NCBI GenBank assembly: GCA_021018995.1
Contig: CM037598.1
Location: 77,084,671-77,148,670 of the forward strand
Length of the DNA: 64,000 bases
Source: Chloranthus sessilifolius
Lineage: Eukaryota; Streptophyta; Magnoliopsida; Chloranthales; Chloranthaceae
Direction: 5' to 3'
This document shows, piece by piece, positions 54,504 through 64,000 of the stretch. Numbering within the stretch: position 1 is the stretch's first letter; the number at the start of each line of letters is the position of its first letter. The notes under the pieces were generated by a model. It made no database searches, was not told the DNA's origin, and saw only the letters and a list, made by a program, of their open reading frames with translations. A program made the position numbers and the translations under genes.

Positions 54504-56040
54504 TCTAGTCAATTTGGTTTCTATCATCCATATCATAAATCATGTCTCAGAGGACCCAATAGTCTTTCAAGTTGTGTCCCATCGTATCGATGAAATGCGC
54601 ATAACTTACTATGGTCCATATTTGCCGGCTAGGGTTGCGGCCATTCTAGTGATAATCTAAGAAGGTTTTGGTTGCTCAGGAGGCAAAAGATATTTGGGAT
54701 GGTGTCGAGTAGCGGAGGGTAGTGCTCTCTTTTTGGCTGGTATGGCCCTCTAGTTTGTTGATTGAAATTTTACGGCGGAGGCACGTTATAGTAATTCTGG
54801 GCGTTGATTGGCCAAGTTTGCGCTGTGTTTTGATTTTGGTGCTGGTGGGCATTAGGATATTGATTCCTATTTTGATATTGACCATGATTTTGATTTTGGT
54901 TCAGATACCTTTGCTGGTTCTGACCTTGATTTTGATTCGAGTATCATTACTGGCCCTAGTTTTGATACTGATTTTGATCGAAATTCCTTGGCGGGTAGTT
55001 TCCATTGCCAGAGTTTTGACCCTGATTGACGATGGTATTGACTTGCTCCGAGCTAGAGGCTTTCTTGTTGTTCTTATACTTTGAATCGTTGAAAGTAGCG
55101 GTCTTCGAGGTTACTATCGAAAAGGAGAGATATCCTCCCTTTATATGCCGTTGGATGAGGCTGTCATGTACGTGAAGAGTAGCGAAGTTTGGATAATCAC
55201 TTATGATAAGAGCGCTTTGGAGAGGTTCCCTGACATTATTTATAATGATGTCGATTGCATCCTTCTCCTTCATCCGACTTCCAGTGCGGGCGGCCAACTT
55301 CCTCCAGCGCGCTACGAACTAACTATTTCTTGTATCAGATGTTTATACTGGTTCAGGAATTGTTTGGTCAGGTCATCGAATGTGTTGATTTTGTGGAGCG
55401 AAAGTCTGGAGAACTAGTCGAGAGTTTCTCCTTCTAGTGATCTCTGGAAGTAGTGTATCAGGAGCCCTTGATTGTCACGGATGGGTCGACAGTCATTGCA
55501 GAAAAGCGCCAAATGGTGGTTCATGTTTCCCGTACTGTTGTATTTGTTAAACTTGGACAGCTTGAAACTTGCAGGTAGGGTGAACTCTAGGTCTTGACAA
55601 AACTTATCAAATCTGAATGGGTAACCTGGGCGTTCTCTCTTAGCCATGTATTTATCGAGCATTTTGGGGAAATCCTCTACTCTTACAGTGGCGTCTTTTT
55701 GGGTAGTTCGATGGAGAGTTCGGTCTTGGCAATTGCTGCTGAAGAGGGCACAAGCGACCCGACCAAATGGTGACACGTAGGCTGAGACTGTGCTTGGTGT
55801 GGGTGGTGACCGCCTTAGTCGTTCTTGCTCCTGTCTATCATGTCACTCCTTGATGGTTTCATATGCAGTTGCCAGGCCTCAGAGTAGTTCTTCGGCGTCC
55901 TCGCCCCCCTTTTGTAACTTCTGGACGCTGAGCTCCACAAGTTGTCGAGCGGTAAAGTTTTGCCTGATACTCTCATCTCTTCCATCGTGATTATTGCTAG
56001 TACTTGGAGGAGTCAAGGGGTTTTCCTATTCGCCTGCCAT
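54504..56040 (-). pseudogene. gag: Element C gag (broken), cut by B
   Basis: From ATG at 56040 (MAGE then stop) leftwards. RQLVELSVQKLQKGGEDAEELL lies at about 55950. The open stretch 55776-55414 contains ASFKLSKFNKYNSTGNMNHH and GLLIHYFQRSLEGETLD, the capsid core of Tat-like gag. Then TFDDLTKQFLNQYKH, a Gln/Asn/Ser-rich middle (about 55010-54720) and KLCAFHRYDGTQLERL (about 54595-54550), the CxFH region near the gag C-terminus. B entered at AGCTT; gag goes on at 45823. The Leu/Ile-rich plus-strand ORF at 54722 is a shadow of the Gln/Asn-rich part. Confidence 0.78.
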
Positions 56041-56464
56041 GTTTATCTCGGGTTTGTATTGAGCGGACTTGCTAGACAGATCCTGGCCGTATACCGGGTT
56101 GCCATGGTAATTCTATAACGGAAGATTGTTGTGGTCAGTGATATTTATTCTTCGAATCCCCGCCATCTCGAGCTTTTGACGAATGCTCATGCACCTTCGG
56201 GAAACCCTTGGTAGTCAAACGGATATAGGGAGAGAATTGAACAAGAGAAAGAAAACTTAAACTAAACGAAGGAGGCTTTGGTGACAAGAAGTCTCATCGC
56301 GGTCGCTAGTCTATTAGTACGCGTTTTTTCTGGGTCGCTTTCGATTCCCGGAAAGAGTGGTCCAAATTGGTTTATGTGGACTTTGACGTAAGGTGATTGA
56401 TGGTGAGTGGAAAGGATGGAAATAAAAAAGGAAAAAAAAGGTAAATTCTGGGAAGAAAATACTT
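56041..56464 (-). other. Element C 5' leader
   Basis: Noncoding sequence between primer site and gag of C, 424 bp, pyrimidine-rich on the minus strand near the primer site. No ORF or repeat is seen. Confidence 0.6.
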
Positions 56465-56482
56465 GGTTCGTTGCGATCGCCA
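56465..56482 (-). other. Probable primer binding site of C
   Basis: On the minus strand TGGCGATCGCAACGAACC lies 2 bp after the LTR end TTTGCA, the same 2-bp spacing as in D. It starts TGG as required for pairing to tRNA CCA. I cannot name the tRNA with certainty. Confidence 0.5.
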
Positions 56483-56484
56483 GC

Positions 56485-58409
56485 TGCAAATGTTTATCGA
56501 CACTGCAACATGTGACTGATCACGCCTTTTCGAGGTGTGGGTTTGACTTCTTTACTGAATTATTGGCCTGCCGATGTCAGCAGCATTGGGTCACCTGGAT
56601 GTTTAGTTTGTTTCCCTTCTTTTCCTTCTCTAAATCTGATTGTCTTTCAATCTTTCCTATTCCTACTGAGAGTCTAAAGTTTTTTTAATTATTCCGAAAG
56701 TTTAATTAAACTTGTCTCCTAGTTCTACTAGCAATCTAATTATCTGAAGAGTCCTAATCTTATTAGAAGTCTAATTAATATAAATATCCTAATTCTATTA
56801 AGAGTCTAGTTAACTTAAATACCCTAATTCTGTTAGAACTCTAATTAATTTAAATATTCTAATTCTTCTAGAACTCTAATTAATTTAAATATTCTAACTA
56901 CATTAGGAATCTAATTAATTTAAATGTTCTAATTATATTAGGAATCTAAAAAAAAGGGGGGGTTGGGCCCGCTATGCTGAGGAGGATCGGCCCTGTTCCC
57001 GGGTACCCTCTATAAGCTCCCTCGGGCCAATCAGTTGGTTTAAGGTTTTTTTTGGAAATAATTTTGATTGAAAAATGGTTAAGTTTGAATTAAAAAATTG
57101 TAGATTTGCGAATTGAAATCTGTGAATTTATAAAATTTGGAATTTGGAATTTAGACTGGAATTGAAGGCTATAATTACAGTCTAGAATTAGAACTAAAAA
57201 ATTAAGGTAAAAAGAGCTTAAGAACTAGAATTTAAAAGCTAAAGAAATTAAGAACTAACACTTAAAATCAAATCTAAATTTAGGAATTTAAAACCTATAA
57301 ACTGAAATAAGAATTTAAGAACTAGAATTCGAAAACTGAAGACTAAAATTAAGAATTGGTTCTAGAAACCTAAGGACTAGAACCAGAAACTAAGAACTAA
57401 AATTAAAATTATGATTAACACCTAAGATCTAAGACTAGAAATTAAGAACAAAATAGCTAAAAGTTAAGAACTAGAACCTAGAACCAAAACTAAAAAAAAA
57501 TTTAGAACTAGAACTATGGAAATTACCTAAAGCTAGGCGTTGAAGAGAGAATCCTCGAAATCTCTAAGCTTTCAAAAATTCCAAGGCTGGACGCATTGTG
57601 ATGTGTTTGATGTATGAGGTAAGGGGGTCTATTTATAGGTATTCCGGCAACTGCGCGCCCTGCGGGGTGCGCTTAATTGGTCGATGGAATTCAATTGCGC
57701 GCCCAGTATGGGTCACTTAATTGAATTATGAGCCCTGTTCTAGGCGCTTAATACACTTTGAGTTGGCCACGACTCAGTGAGTGGTCGGCTAACTGGCTCA
57801 GCCGAGTGTCCTAGTTCCAGTCTACTTGGAAATAATTGCGCACTCTATTTAATGTGTTCAATCCAATTAAGTGCTCCATTCAAGGCGCTTAATTGGGGAG
57901 TTTAGGCGGTCTAGGGAATTAGAGTACAGGTTAAAAGGAAACCAATTGCGCGTCAGTGATTGAGTGTGCAATCTGATCGCGTGTGCCATGTAGGATGCAG
58001 AATCCACTCTTAAGGTGGTCCGGGGGAAGGATAAGTCTAGTCCAAGGGGACCAATTGCGCGCCAGTGATCAAGCATGCAATCGAATTGCGCGTGCCTGGA
58101 AGGGCACAGAATTCAGGACTTTTCCCAGACTAAGTCGGGTCCGAACCACAGGGCTATTGTTTTAGCCTGTGTTTCGACCATATACTATTATTTCAATATA
58201 TGGTCCCCATATTAGGGTTGTGGGGTCTGAGCTACATAACTATTGTTTCGGCCTGTGTTCAGTCATATACTATTGTCTCAGTATATGATCCTGTATTAGG
58301 GTCTTAAAGCTTTAAGAGAAGATAAGTCATTTTTGAAAATCATGGGCAAGGTCAAAGGTTGACCGAACAAATTCGTATATTCTGAGAGGGAAAAATTAGA
58401 GTGTCTACA
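56485..58409 (-). repeat. 5' LTR of element C
   Basis: On the minus strand it starts TGTAGACACTCTAATT at 58409 and ends CATTTGCA at 56485, 1,925 bp. U3 has repeated AATTGCGCG(C/T)-type words paired with GCGCTTAATT (57652-57684, 57690-57755, 57830-57897, 57940-57980, 58050-58100). A canonical TATA box CCTATAAATAG follows at 57639-57629. Tandem TCTAATTAATTTAAATA[TC]TCTAA words (56690-56950) make the R/U5 side AT-rich. The partner LTR is outside the window. Confidence 0.72.
57629..57639 (-). promoter_or_regulatory. TATA box of element C LTR
   Basis: Minus-strand CCTATAAATAG, directly downstream of the GCGCGC-containing motif array. About 30 bp further a start region with CATACATCAAACACATCAC follows. 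Confidence 0.65.
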
Positions 58410-59615
58410 ATGTGATGCTGCACCTTTACCTGCTCTGATGGAGGAGGCTAATTGGGGTGGATTTTGGGGGTTTGCCTCCATCATATTTATCTTGGGCTCG
58501 TCCAGGACTCTGTCTTCAAATATTAGCACTGGTTTGTGGTGGTTTATCATAGGGGGTTGTATTGACAGGGGAGCTTCCTCCTCAAAGAGGGATAGGGAGG
58601 CCAGGTCTATCCCTAAAGTGAGGGGAAAGATATGGGGAATGGTTGGGTGAGTTGCGGCTATCAATTTGTATGGGGTTAATTGTGTTGCCCCATTCGGATC
58701 AACCTTTACGATCCCCGCACTTACGAAGGTACTCCTGATGTGAGGTCTAGGGCGGGGTTCTTCCTCTAAGTCTATTCCCCGGGCTTTTGCAGCAGCAAGG
58801 GATTGAGCATTTTCTTTAGCCTCTCAGACTTCTTCTTCAGTAGGCCTATAGCCTAGGCCGAATCTAACCTGCTGTCCGCTTCTGACTCTAACTGGATCCC
58901 TCCATCCTTGCAGACAAGGTCCCAACCCCTTACTTTTCTGACAACCCCATTTCTGGAGCATGACTACGACTGCAACCATTCCACCACCGGTTTTCAACGT
59001 GATCCTTTCGAGGGGCTGGGGGATTACCGTTGATACATCGTACTTAAAGCTATGGAGGTCTATATCTTCGGTTGTGTGTGGCACATCCAACACTTTGGGA
59101 TTCTCAATGTTGTGGGTAGCTTTTTCTCTTTCCTCCTGTCCCTCACCTAGAATGGTGGAAATCTTTTGCTCCGACACAAATCTAAGCTTTTGATGCAGGG
59201 TTGAAGGTATTGCCCAGACCTCGTGTAACCAAGGGCACCCTAACAGCAAATTGAAAGTGGATTTGATGTCCATAACTTAGAAGGGTATGGAAAAGGTCAT
59301 TGGCCCGATGACGAGCTCAAGGTCAACTTCTCCGATTATCTCTCTTCTCGTGTTATCAAATCCTTTGACACTTGTTTTCGTTGGCCTGAATGCAGAGGGA
59401 TCTACCTCTATCTTTGTTGTGGTTCTGAGAGGGCACACAGTCAAAGCAGACCTATTGTCTATTAACACCAATGGAATCACCAGGTTCCCAGTTTCTACAG
59501 TGATGTTGGGGGGTTTGGAGTGATTATTTCTCTCATCCGATAAATCAGCATCTGAAACAGGTGATACATGTGCATCTTTTAATGCTCCTATCAAAGCTTG
59601 GAAATAAAGCGGTGA
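58410..59615 (-). pseudogene. Element G protease and post-protease domain, truncated by C
   Basis: The stretch 59594-59277 has MIGALKDAHVSPVSDADLSD, VIPLVLIDNRSALTVCPLRT (active site; the usual Gly of DNGS is Arg) and FDNTRREIIGEVDLELVIGP. After one stop the frame continues 59273-58824 with VMDIKSTFNLLLGCPWLHEV, LHQKLRFVSEQKI, and a G-patch-like end (QKWGCQKSKGLGPCLQGW; RFGLGYRPTEEEV). The piece 58664-58410 is a Pro-rich linker cut by C's LTR at 58409. The arrangement is typical of Ogre-like Tat elements. Only two or three lesions are visible, so G decayed less here than C. Confidence 0.78.
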
Positions 59616-62096
59616 TGTTGTTAATCACTGATTTTTGCCACTTTCTACACCTTTAAACTTGACTTTTGCTAAGCCTTAGAGTTGTTTATAATTACTTTTA
59701 GCTTGTTTTGCAGTTTAGGAATAAAATACAGCATAGTGCAGAAATCTAGTTAAGAAGTGCCACAAAGAACAGAACTAGAGCCATTCATTGGAACTGAAAC
59801 AGGTGAAGCCCATGGTTGGAAAAGATAGCTGATGATTAGAGCAAAACAACAGCTTATTGTGTGTCTGAGATAAAGAGAAACTGCAGCTATGTGCAAACTT
59901 GGGCAGCTCAGCATATTCCAATTGTGTTCATGCTATGGAGAACTGCACATTCACAGTTTTAACAAGGAGGACTTGAGCAGCTCAGCAAAGGATGAAAGGC
60001 ACTCTAATCTCGAAGCACTCAAATGTAGCAGGTGTAAGCAAAGCAACCCAAGCCTCAACTCTGCATACATTATTGCAGCCAGATGAACACCCTTGGAAAG
60101 CAGCTACACCTTCAGCTTTGTGCACAAATGAAGGCTTCAACATCTGTAGCTGCAGTAGCATTACACTAGCGGTGAAACTTGGTTGCAGCGCTCAAGCTCC
60201 GACAAACATCAATGAGCAGCCTTTGGGAGTGCATACATCTACATAGGTGCTGAACCAACATATAAAAGGGTGCTACTGCTGAAGCTAGAGAGGTCCCCAG
60301 CTGGAAACTCGAGCTGCTGAGTGGATCTGCACCTGGTCAGCCCACTTGTCAAACAGTGCAAACCATAGTTTATGCAACATGTCGAATGGAGCCCAGCACA
60401 TCGCACTTACCTCTCAAAACCATTGATGGACCTGCAACCATCAAGATGTGCTCACTTGAAATTGCCAAGACAGTTGCAGATATATCCATATCCATACATA
60501 TATATATATATATACATAAATGCAGAATCAGGTGCACACTCTAGCAGCAGAAGAGATCTGTAGTCCAAGCCTTGCAAAAATGCAGCAGACCAACAACCTA
60601 TCGAGGTGCCCAACCTGTCGAGTTCAGCAAGTTGCACCTTGCACCTATAGAACTTTCCATCTAATCCTATCGACTGCTAGAGCCATCCTCCCAGCAACCT
60701 ATCGAGCAGTTCAAAGGGCCGGAACCTATCAATAGCTTACTCGTTCAGCTACAGAAAGAACCTATCGAAATGTAGTTTGAAGCTGTCGACACCTTGCTGC
60801 AGCTCCCACCTTTTCATCCTATCGAATCGGTCAAAGTGCAGCAGCAACCTATCGAACTCTTCAAGTGTTGGGTTTTAATCCTATCAAAACACCAGCTGCA
60901 GCTGATCCTATCAAAGGGATTCATCTCTGCTCTCTGATTGGCTGAAACCCAAGGCACAAAGATCAATGCACACTTATAAATACCCATCTATTTTGCTATT
61001 TTTCGGCAGCAAGGAAAGTAGGAACAAAGGAATAGCCTGAGTTCTCCTTAGCTCATTTAAGTTTAGCTTAGGTTTTTATTTTCCTTTTTCTCTTCCCTCT
61101 TCTCTCTCTAATCCAGCCTATTGGATTAGATCTAGATAACAGCTCAGATCTGTTTTGTAATTGTAATTTCGGCATGAAGAAATGTGGATCGATGCACAGA
61201 CTACAAATCTGGGAACAAGTTTATTATAAGTGGTTTTGTTTGAAGCAATAAATTGTTGATTTTAAAGCTTAGTTAGATCTAAAGATCTTGTGGTCCCATT
61301 AAATTCTCGATCGGATTTGTGTAGAGGAGTTTGTTAATCAGCTCACCCACTTAATTGGTAGATCTCTTGATGACCATCTGATTTCCTTGGGTTTGACATG
61401 CCTGTAATTCCCTGAGTCTGTGACCTTGGAATTGCAGCAACTGTAGTGATTTTAATTGTTCTAATTGATGCTCTGGCTTTGAAGGGGATCCCTAGGATGG
61501 TCTGTGAACAGTAAAGTGGACAGATCATAACCTTAAGATGAATCTAAGCTTAGGCTCCAATTGGATTCATCTGCTGCAATTCATGGATTCGATAAAGTCT
61601 ATAGGATGGTCTGTGACCATTAAAGTGGACAGATCATAGCCTTAAGACCAGGTGGATCATGTGATTTGGAGTGGAATTTATACCCTGCAGTGCTTATAGC
61701 CAGTTGAGAGATGGTTGCATATCCTCAAATCTTGATCTGTTTTGCAATAAGAACCAGGTCCTGGATGCCTATTTCTCACCATTTGATCTTTATTTGTCCA
61801 TCCATCTTCCTCCATCTTTTAGTTTAGTTTCATTTCAGTTTTATAGAATTAGATCTAGTGACACAGAAAACCTCTCTTTCTTTTTCCTGTTTTCGTAGAA
61901 TTGCCAGATCTGGAGGTCTACTATACTCCTTCTAGGTTTAGATCACTACTCCCTGTGGGACAAACTCTTACTTATTAAAACTTACTATAAAGGACCCTGA
62001 ATCTTGCAGGTCTATGATATTTTAGATGTGCTGAATCCATCCTATGTTTTATTTTAATTTTATTTGGCTTTTATTATTACACAATAATCAGCACAC
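59616..62096 (+). mobile_element. Element H: probable solo LTR of an Athila-like element
   Basis: A 2,481-bp block with no ORF of known type, starting TGTTGTTAATCACTG and ending AATAATCAGCACA. It has LTR hallmarks: a TATA box ACTTATAAATA at 60972-60982, a pyrimidine-rich start region and a U5 motif CCCTGTGGGACAAACTC near 61949, like the GTGGGAACGA motif of E and B. Upstream of the TATA box about eleven copies of CCTATCGA-type words lie at 60595-60915. No matching 5-bp duplication could be found for these ends (GGTGA left, CTAGA right), so borders may be off by a few bases or altered. Confidence 0.55.
60595..60982 (+). promoter_or_regulatory. CCTATCGA motif array and TATA box in H
   Basis: About eleven copies of [AT]CCTATC[GA]A or CTGTCGA in 320 bp, then ACTTATAAATA at 60972-60982. 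It has the same plan as the arrays in the other LTRs, but the motif is a short direct word, not a full palindrome. Confidence 0.5.
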
Positions 62097-64000
62097 TAGA
62101 AATTCCCCAACATATGTCATTAGCAGGTCCCAGACCTTGATGTGTACGGGCATTCTTTTCAATTGTGTTTTGAGGATGTGCTCTCAGCTCATTTTTTCGA
62201 AGGGGGTTTACAACTGTAGGTTCTTTCTTCTCTTTTGGTCAGGTTGGTGCTGGTACTTCTGGCTACCTTGAGATTTTTCCTGATCGAGTGACGAAATTCA
62301 TTGACCCCTCTCTACCACTGCCCGCATTGATAACAGTCTGATCATAATTGAGCGGGACCTGATGGGGATCATAGCTTAGCCCCAGGATGGAATGGAATGG
62401 ATATAAGCCTCAAAGGAGCCTGGACTGGTGGATTTGAATGGGTGGATAACACTTGGTTAAACTCTGTTGGATAGATCAGGGGAGTGACGAAAATGGGCCA
62501 CATGGGGTTAGTGGGGATTATGAATGGATGCATTGGGGGTGGTGTGATAGGGGTAGGCCATTGATAATTAATCGATGCCGGAGGGAGATATGGGGCAAAA
62601 TCAGCCATCGAGTAATTGGTGGGGGTTGATGCTGCGTATGGTTGATGAGGGTTGGTTTGGACATAGCTGACGAGAGCTGGTGATGGAAAGTATGCCCTTA
62701 CATCTAAGGGTTGGTGCGGGATTAGGAAAGTAATTGGCCAAATTCAGAGGCTTAATTACTTTGATGCTTCTATCCTCTTGATCTCTCTACCTTGGTGTTA
62801 TAAAGTCTTCCAGGGTGCGGATATACTCTGAAGGGTCAAACTCCCCCATCATCCTCCTCTATCATGCTGACGGTCGGCCTTGGGTTGCTCCACCTGGTGG
62901 ATGTGGTGGTAACGACACCTGATATATATTGGCATGCTGGTTGGCCTGGGGATGTGCCGGAGTAATGATCTTGCCAACCTCTATTAAGTCTTATATCGCA
63001 TGCTTCAAAGGAAAACAACGATCAGTTGGATGGCCTGGTCCTTCATGGAAATTACAATGGGTATTGAGGTTGTAATTCCTTGGGATCGGATTCGGCAGAG
63101 GTCATGGTTGGAGTGCAGTGACCAAGCTTTTTTCAATTAGCAAAGGCAGAAGGACATTCAAGGGCTGCCCTAAAGGTGTAAAGACTCGATCAAAACAGGT
63201 CCTTCTCTGTTCTGGGGTCATTTGTGCCCTTTGTCCATTTCCAGTCCTCTGTATTGGCTTGCTTCTAGTTGGGGCTGACTGTGCTGCTTTGAACTGAAAT
63301 GGAGTTATGCTGGTATTGGGTCGTGTATTTACGATCGTCTGTACATTCGCCCCAGTTCTTCTATCATTCCTTTGTTCAATGAACCTTCGAATCCCGCTAT
63401 TTACGATTTTATTTAACCATCCTTCTCTTATGGCATCGTCACATCGATTGGCATTTCTCACTAAGTCAACAAAATTGGACTATTGTTGGTATACTAGAAA
63501 ATCTTAGATGATCGGCAGAGTATTTTTAGAGATCATCTCGATTTGCTCATCATCGGGTATCCTATTCCTGACCTGGGCCACCAATGCCCTCCATCACCCC
63601 AAGTAATCGCTGAATACTTCATCAAGCCTATACTTTAGCCAGGCTAGATCTGACTTGTGAGGTTCAATGTCTATGTTGTAGACATATTATTCTTGGAACA
63701 GGTGGGTCAGATCTTTTCATGTTTTGATCATGGCAGGTTCCAACAATATGAACCATCTCAAAGTCGGGCCCGTAAGGCTATTCTGAAAGACTTTTATGAG
63801 CAAGCGCTCATCCCCTCTATACTGGCACGTCCCTGCAATAGGACTTGAGGTGTGCAATGAGGTTGCCCCTGCCATTGTATTTGTTGAAGATTGACACTTT
63901 GAATTTTGGGGGCAAAGGGACTTCTGCGAATAGGCATAAGTCAGAAAAGTCCATGGCATGGATTTCAGCTCCACCCATCTTCATTAGCTGTTTTTGGATC
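62097..64000 (-). pseudogene. gag: Element G gag (broken, partial)
   Basis: Leftwards from the window edge: PLPPKFKVSIFNKYNGRGNL (about 63880), LLIKVFQNSLTGPTLRWF (about 63770), then GWLNKIVNSGIRRFIEQR (about 63420) and FTPLGQPLNVLLPLLIEK (about 63190-63130). CNFHEGPGHPTDRCFPLKHA lies at 63050-62995, the CxFH-GH-C motif of Tat gag, and is intact. A Pro-rich tail follows (PYLPPASINYQWPTPITPPP at about 62590). The 119-codon stretch 63461-63102 is fully open. Stops occur elsewhere. The N-terminus is outside the window. Confidence 0.78.

Larger units (their letters stand above)
3615..58409 (-). mobile_element. Element C: Tat-like LTR retrotransposon, interrupted by A, E, D and B
   Basis: C reads right to left: 5' LTR 58409-56485, primer site 56482-56465, gag 56040-54504 and 45823-45379, protease 26940-25844, RT about 23990-23112, RNase H 23037-22600, a second RNase H 22600-22161, integrase 22087-20724, then noncoding sequence and a spliced gene on the opposite strand (17023-19139 and 3615-3712). 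The second RNase H and the CxFH gag motif place it in the Tat lineage. Removing D (with TTATC) and B (with AGCTT) rejoins gag and protease. About 14.5 kb of C itself is in the window; its 3' LTR is not. Stops and frameshifts throughout show an old copy. Confidence 0.72.
58410..64000 (-). mobile_element. Element G: Tat-like retrotransposon, partial, split by H
   Basis: Minus-strand gag (64000-62097) and protease (59615-58410) interrupted by the LTR-like block H. The reading resumes across H: KVWDLLMTYVGEF before it and SPLYFQALIGALKDAHV after it are adjacent blocks of the gag-protease junction in this lineage. The remainder lies outside the window. G's gag and protease resemble those of D more than C. 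Confidence 0.72.

Noticed and set aside
54722..55084. 120-codon Leu/Ile/Val-rich plus-strand ORF that looks like a membrane protein
   Set aside because: It is the reverse complement of the Gln/Asn-rich part of C gag; such codons read backwards give hydrophobic residues.
60356..60735. Overlapping ORFs in H (60-70 codons)
   Set aside because: Short, in several frames, low complexity, and inside the U3-like region of a probable LTR.

Overview
This window is a plant nuclear repeat region built almost entirely of nested, decayed LTR retrotransposons. The evidence is the two plant Ty3/gypsy lineages present (Athila-like and Tat-like), tRNA-Asp-type primer sites, plant-style GT-AG introns of about 80-100 bp, and TATA-bearing LTRs of 1.4-2.5 kb. 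I see no ordinary single-copy host gene, no tRNA or rRNA gene and no CRISPR array. The species cannot be named from sequence alone; a large, repeat-rich flowering plant fits.

Layout. The outermost layer on the right is a Tat-like element, G (58410-64000, minus strand, leaves the window). It is split by an LTR-like block, H (59616-62096), and cut at 58409 by a second Tat-like element, C. C is on the minus strand. Its 5' LTR is 58409-56485, its primer site follows, and its gag, protease, RT, RNase H, second RNase H and integrase run leftwards, ending near 20724. Beyond the integrase C carries a multi-intron gene on the opposite strand (3615-3712 plus 17023-19139); its 3' LTR must lie left of the window. 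Four elements interrupt C: A (Athila-like, plus strand, only its 3' end at 803-3614, itself cut by a foreign LTR end at 1-802); E (Athila-like, plus, 3713-17015, TSD GTTGT); D (Tat-like, plus, 18.2 kb, 27125-45373, TSD TTATC); and B (Athila-like, plus, 45824-54498, TSD AGCTT). E, D and B each have two LTRs and perfect 5-bp duplications, and removing each rejoins C.

How the parts work. E has the usual gag, protease, RT, RNase H and integrase order with many stops, then a soluble env-position ORF and an intact 192-codon ORF. B is a deletion derivative that lost most of gag and the env-position ORF. D keeps gag and a protease remnant, has no recognisable RT or integrase, and devotes its right half to two genes on the opposite strand: a spliced plant-mobile-domain gene and a gene resembling the extra ORF of Ogre-like elements.

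Most interesting signals. (1) Every element family with a visible U3 carries its own short, mostly palindromic motif in an array upstream of a TATA box. In D and E the same motif recurs upstream of internal ORFs, including both antisense genes of D. This suggests a reusable promoter cassette. (2) A segment of about 125 bp with three conserved potential hairpins lies 60-90 bp upstream of the polypurine tract in E, A and B, although the surrounding sequence has diverged. (3) Two Tat-like elements carry intron-containing antisense genes. All functional statements are inferences from sequence; no searches could be run.
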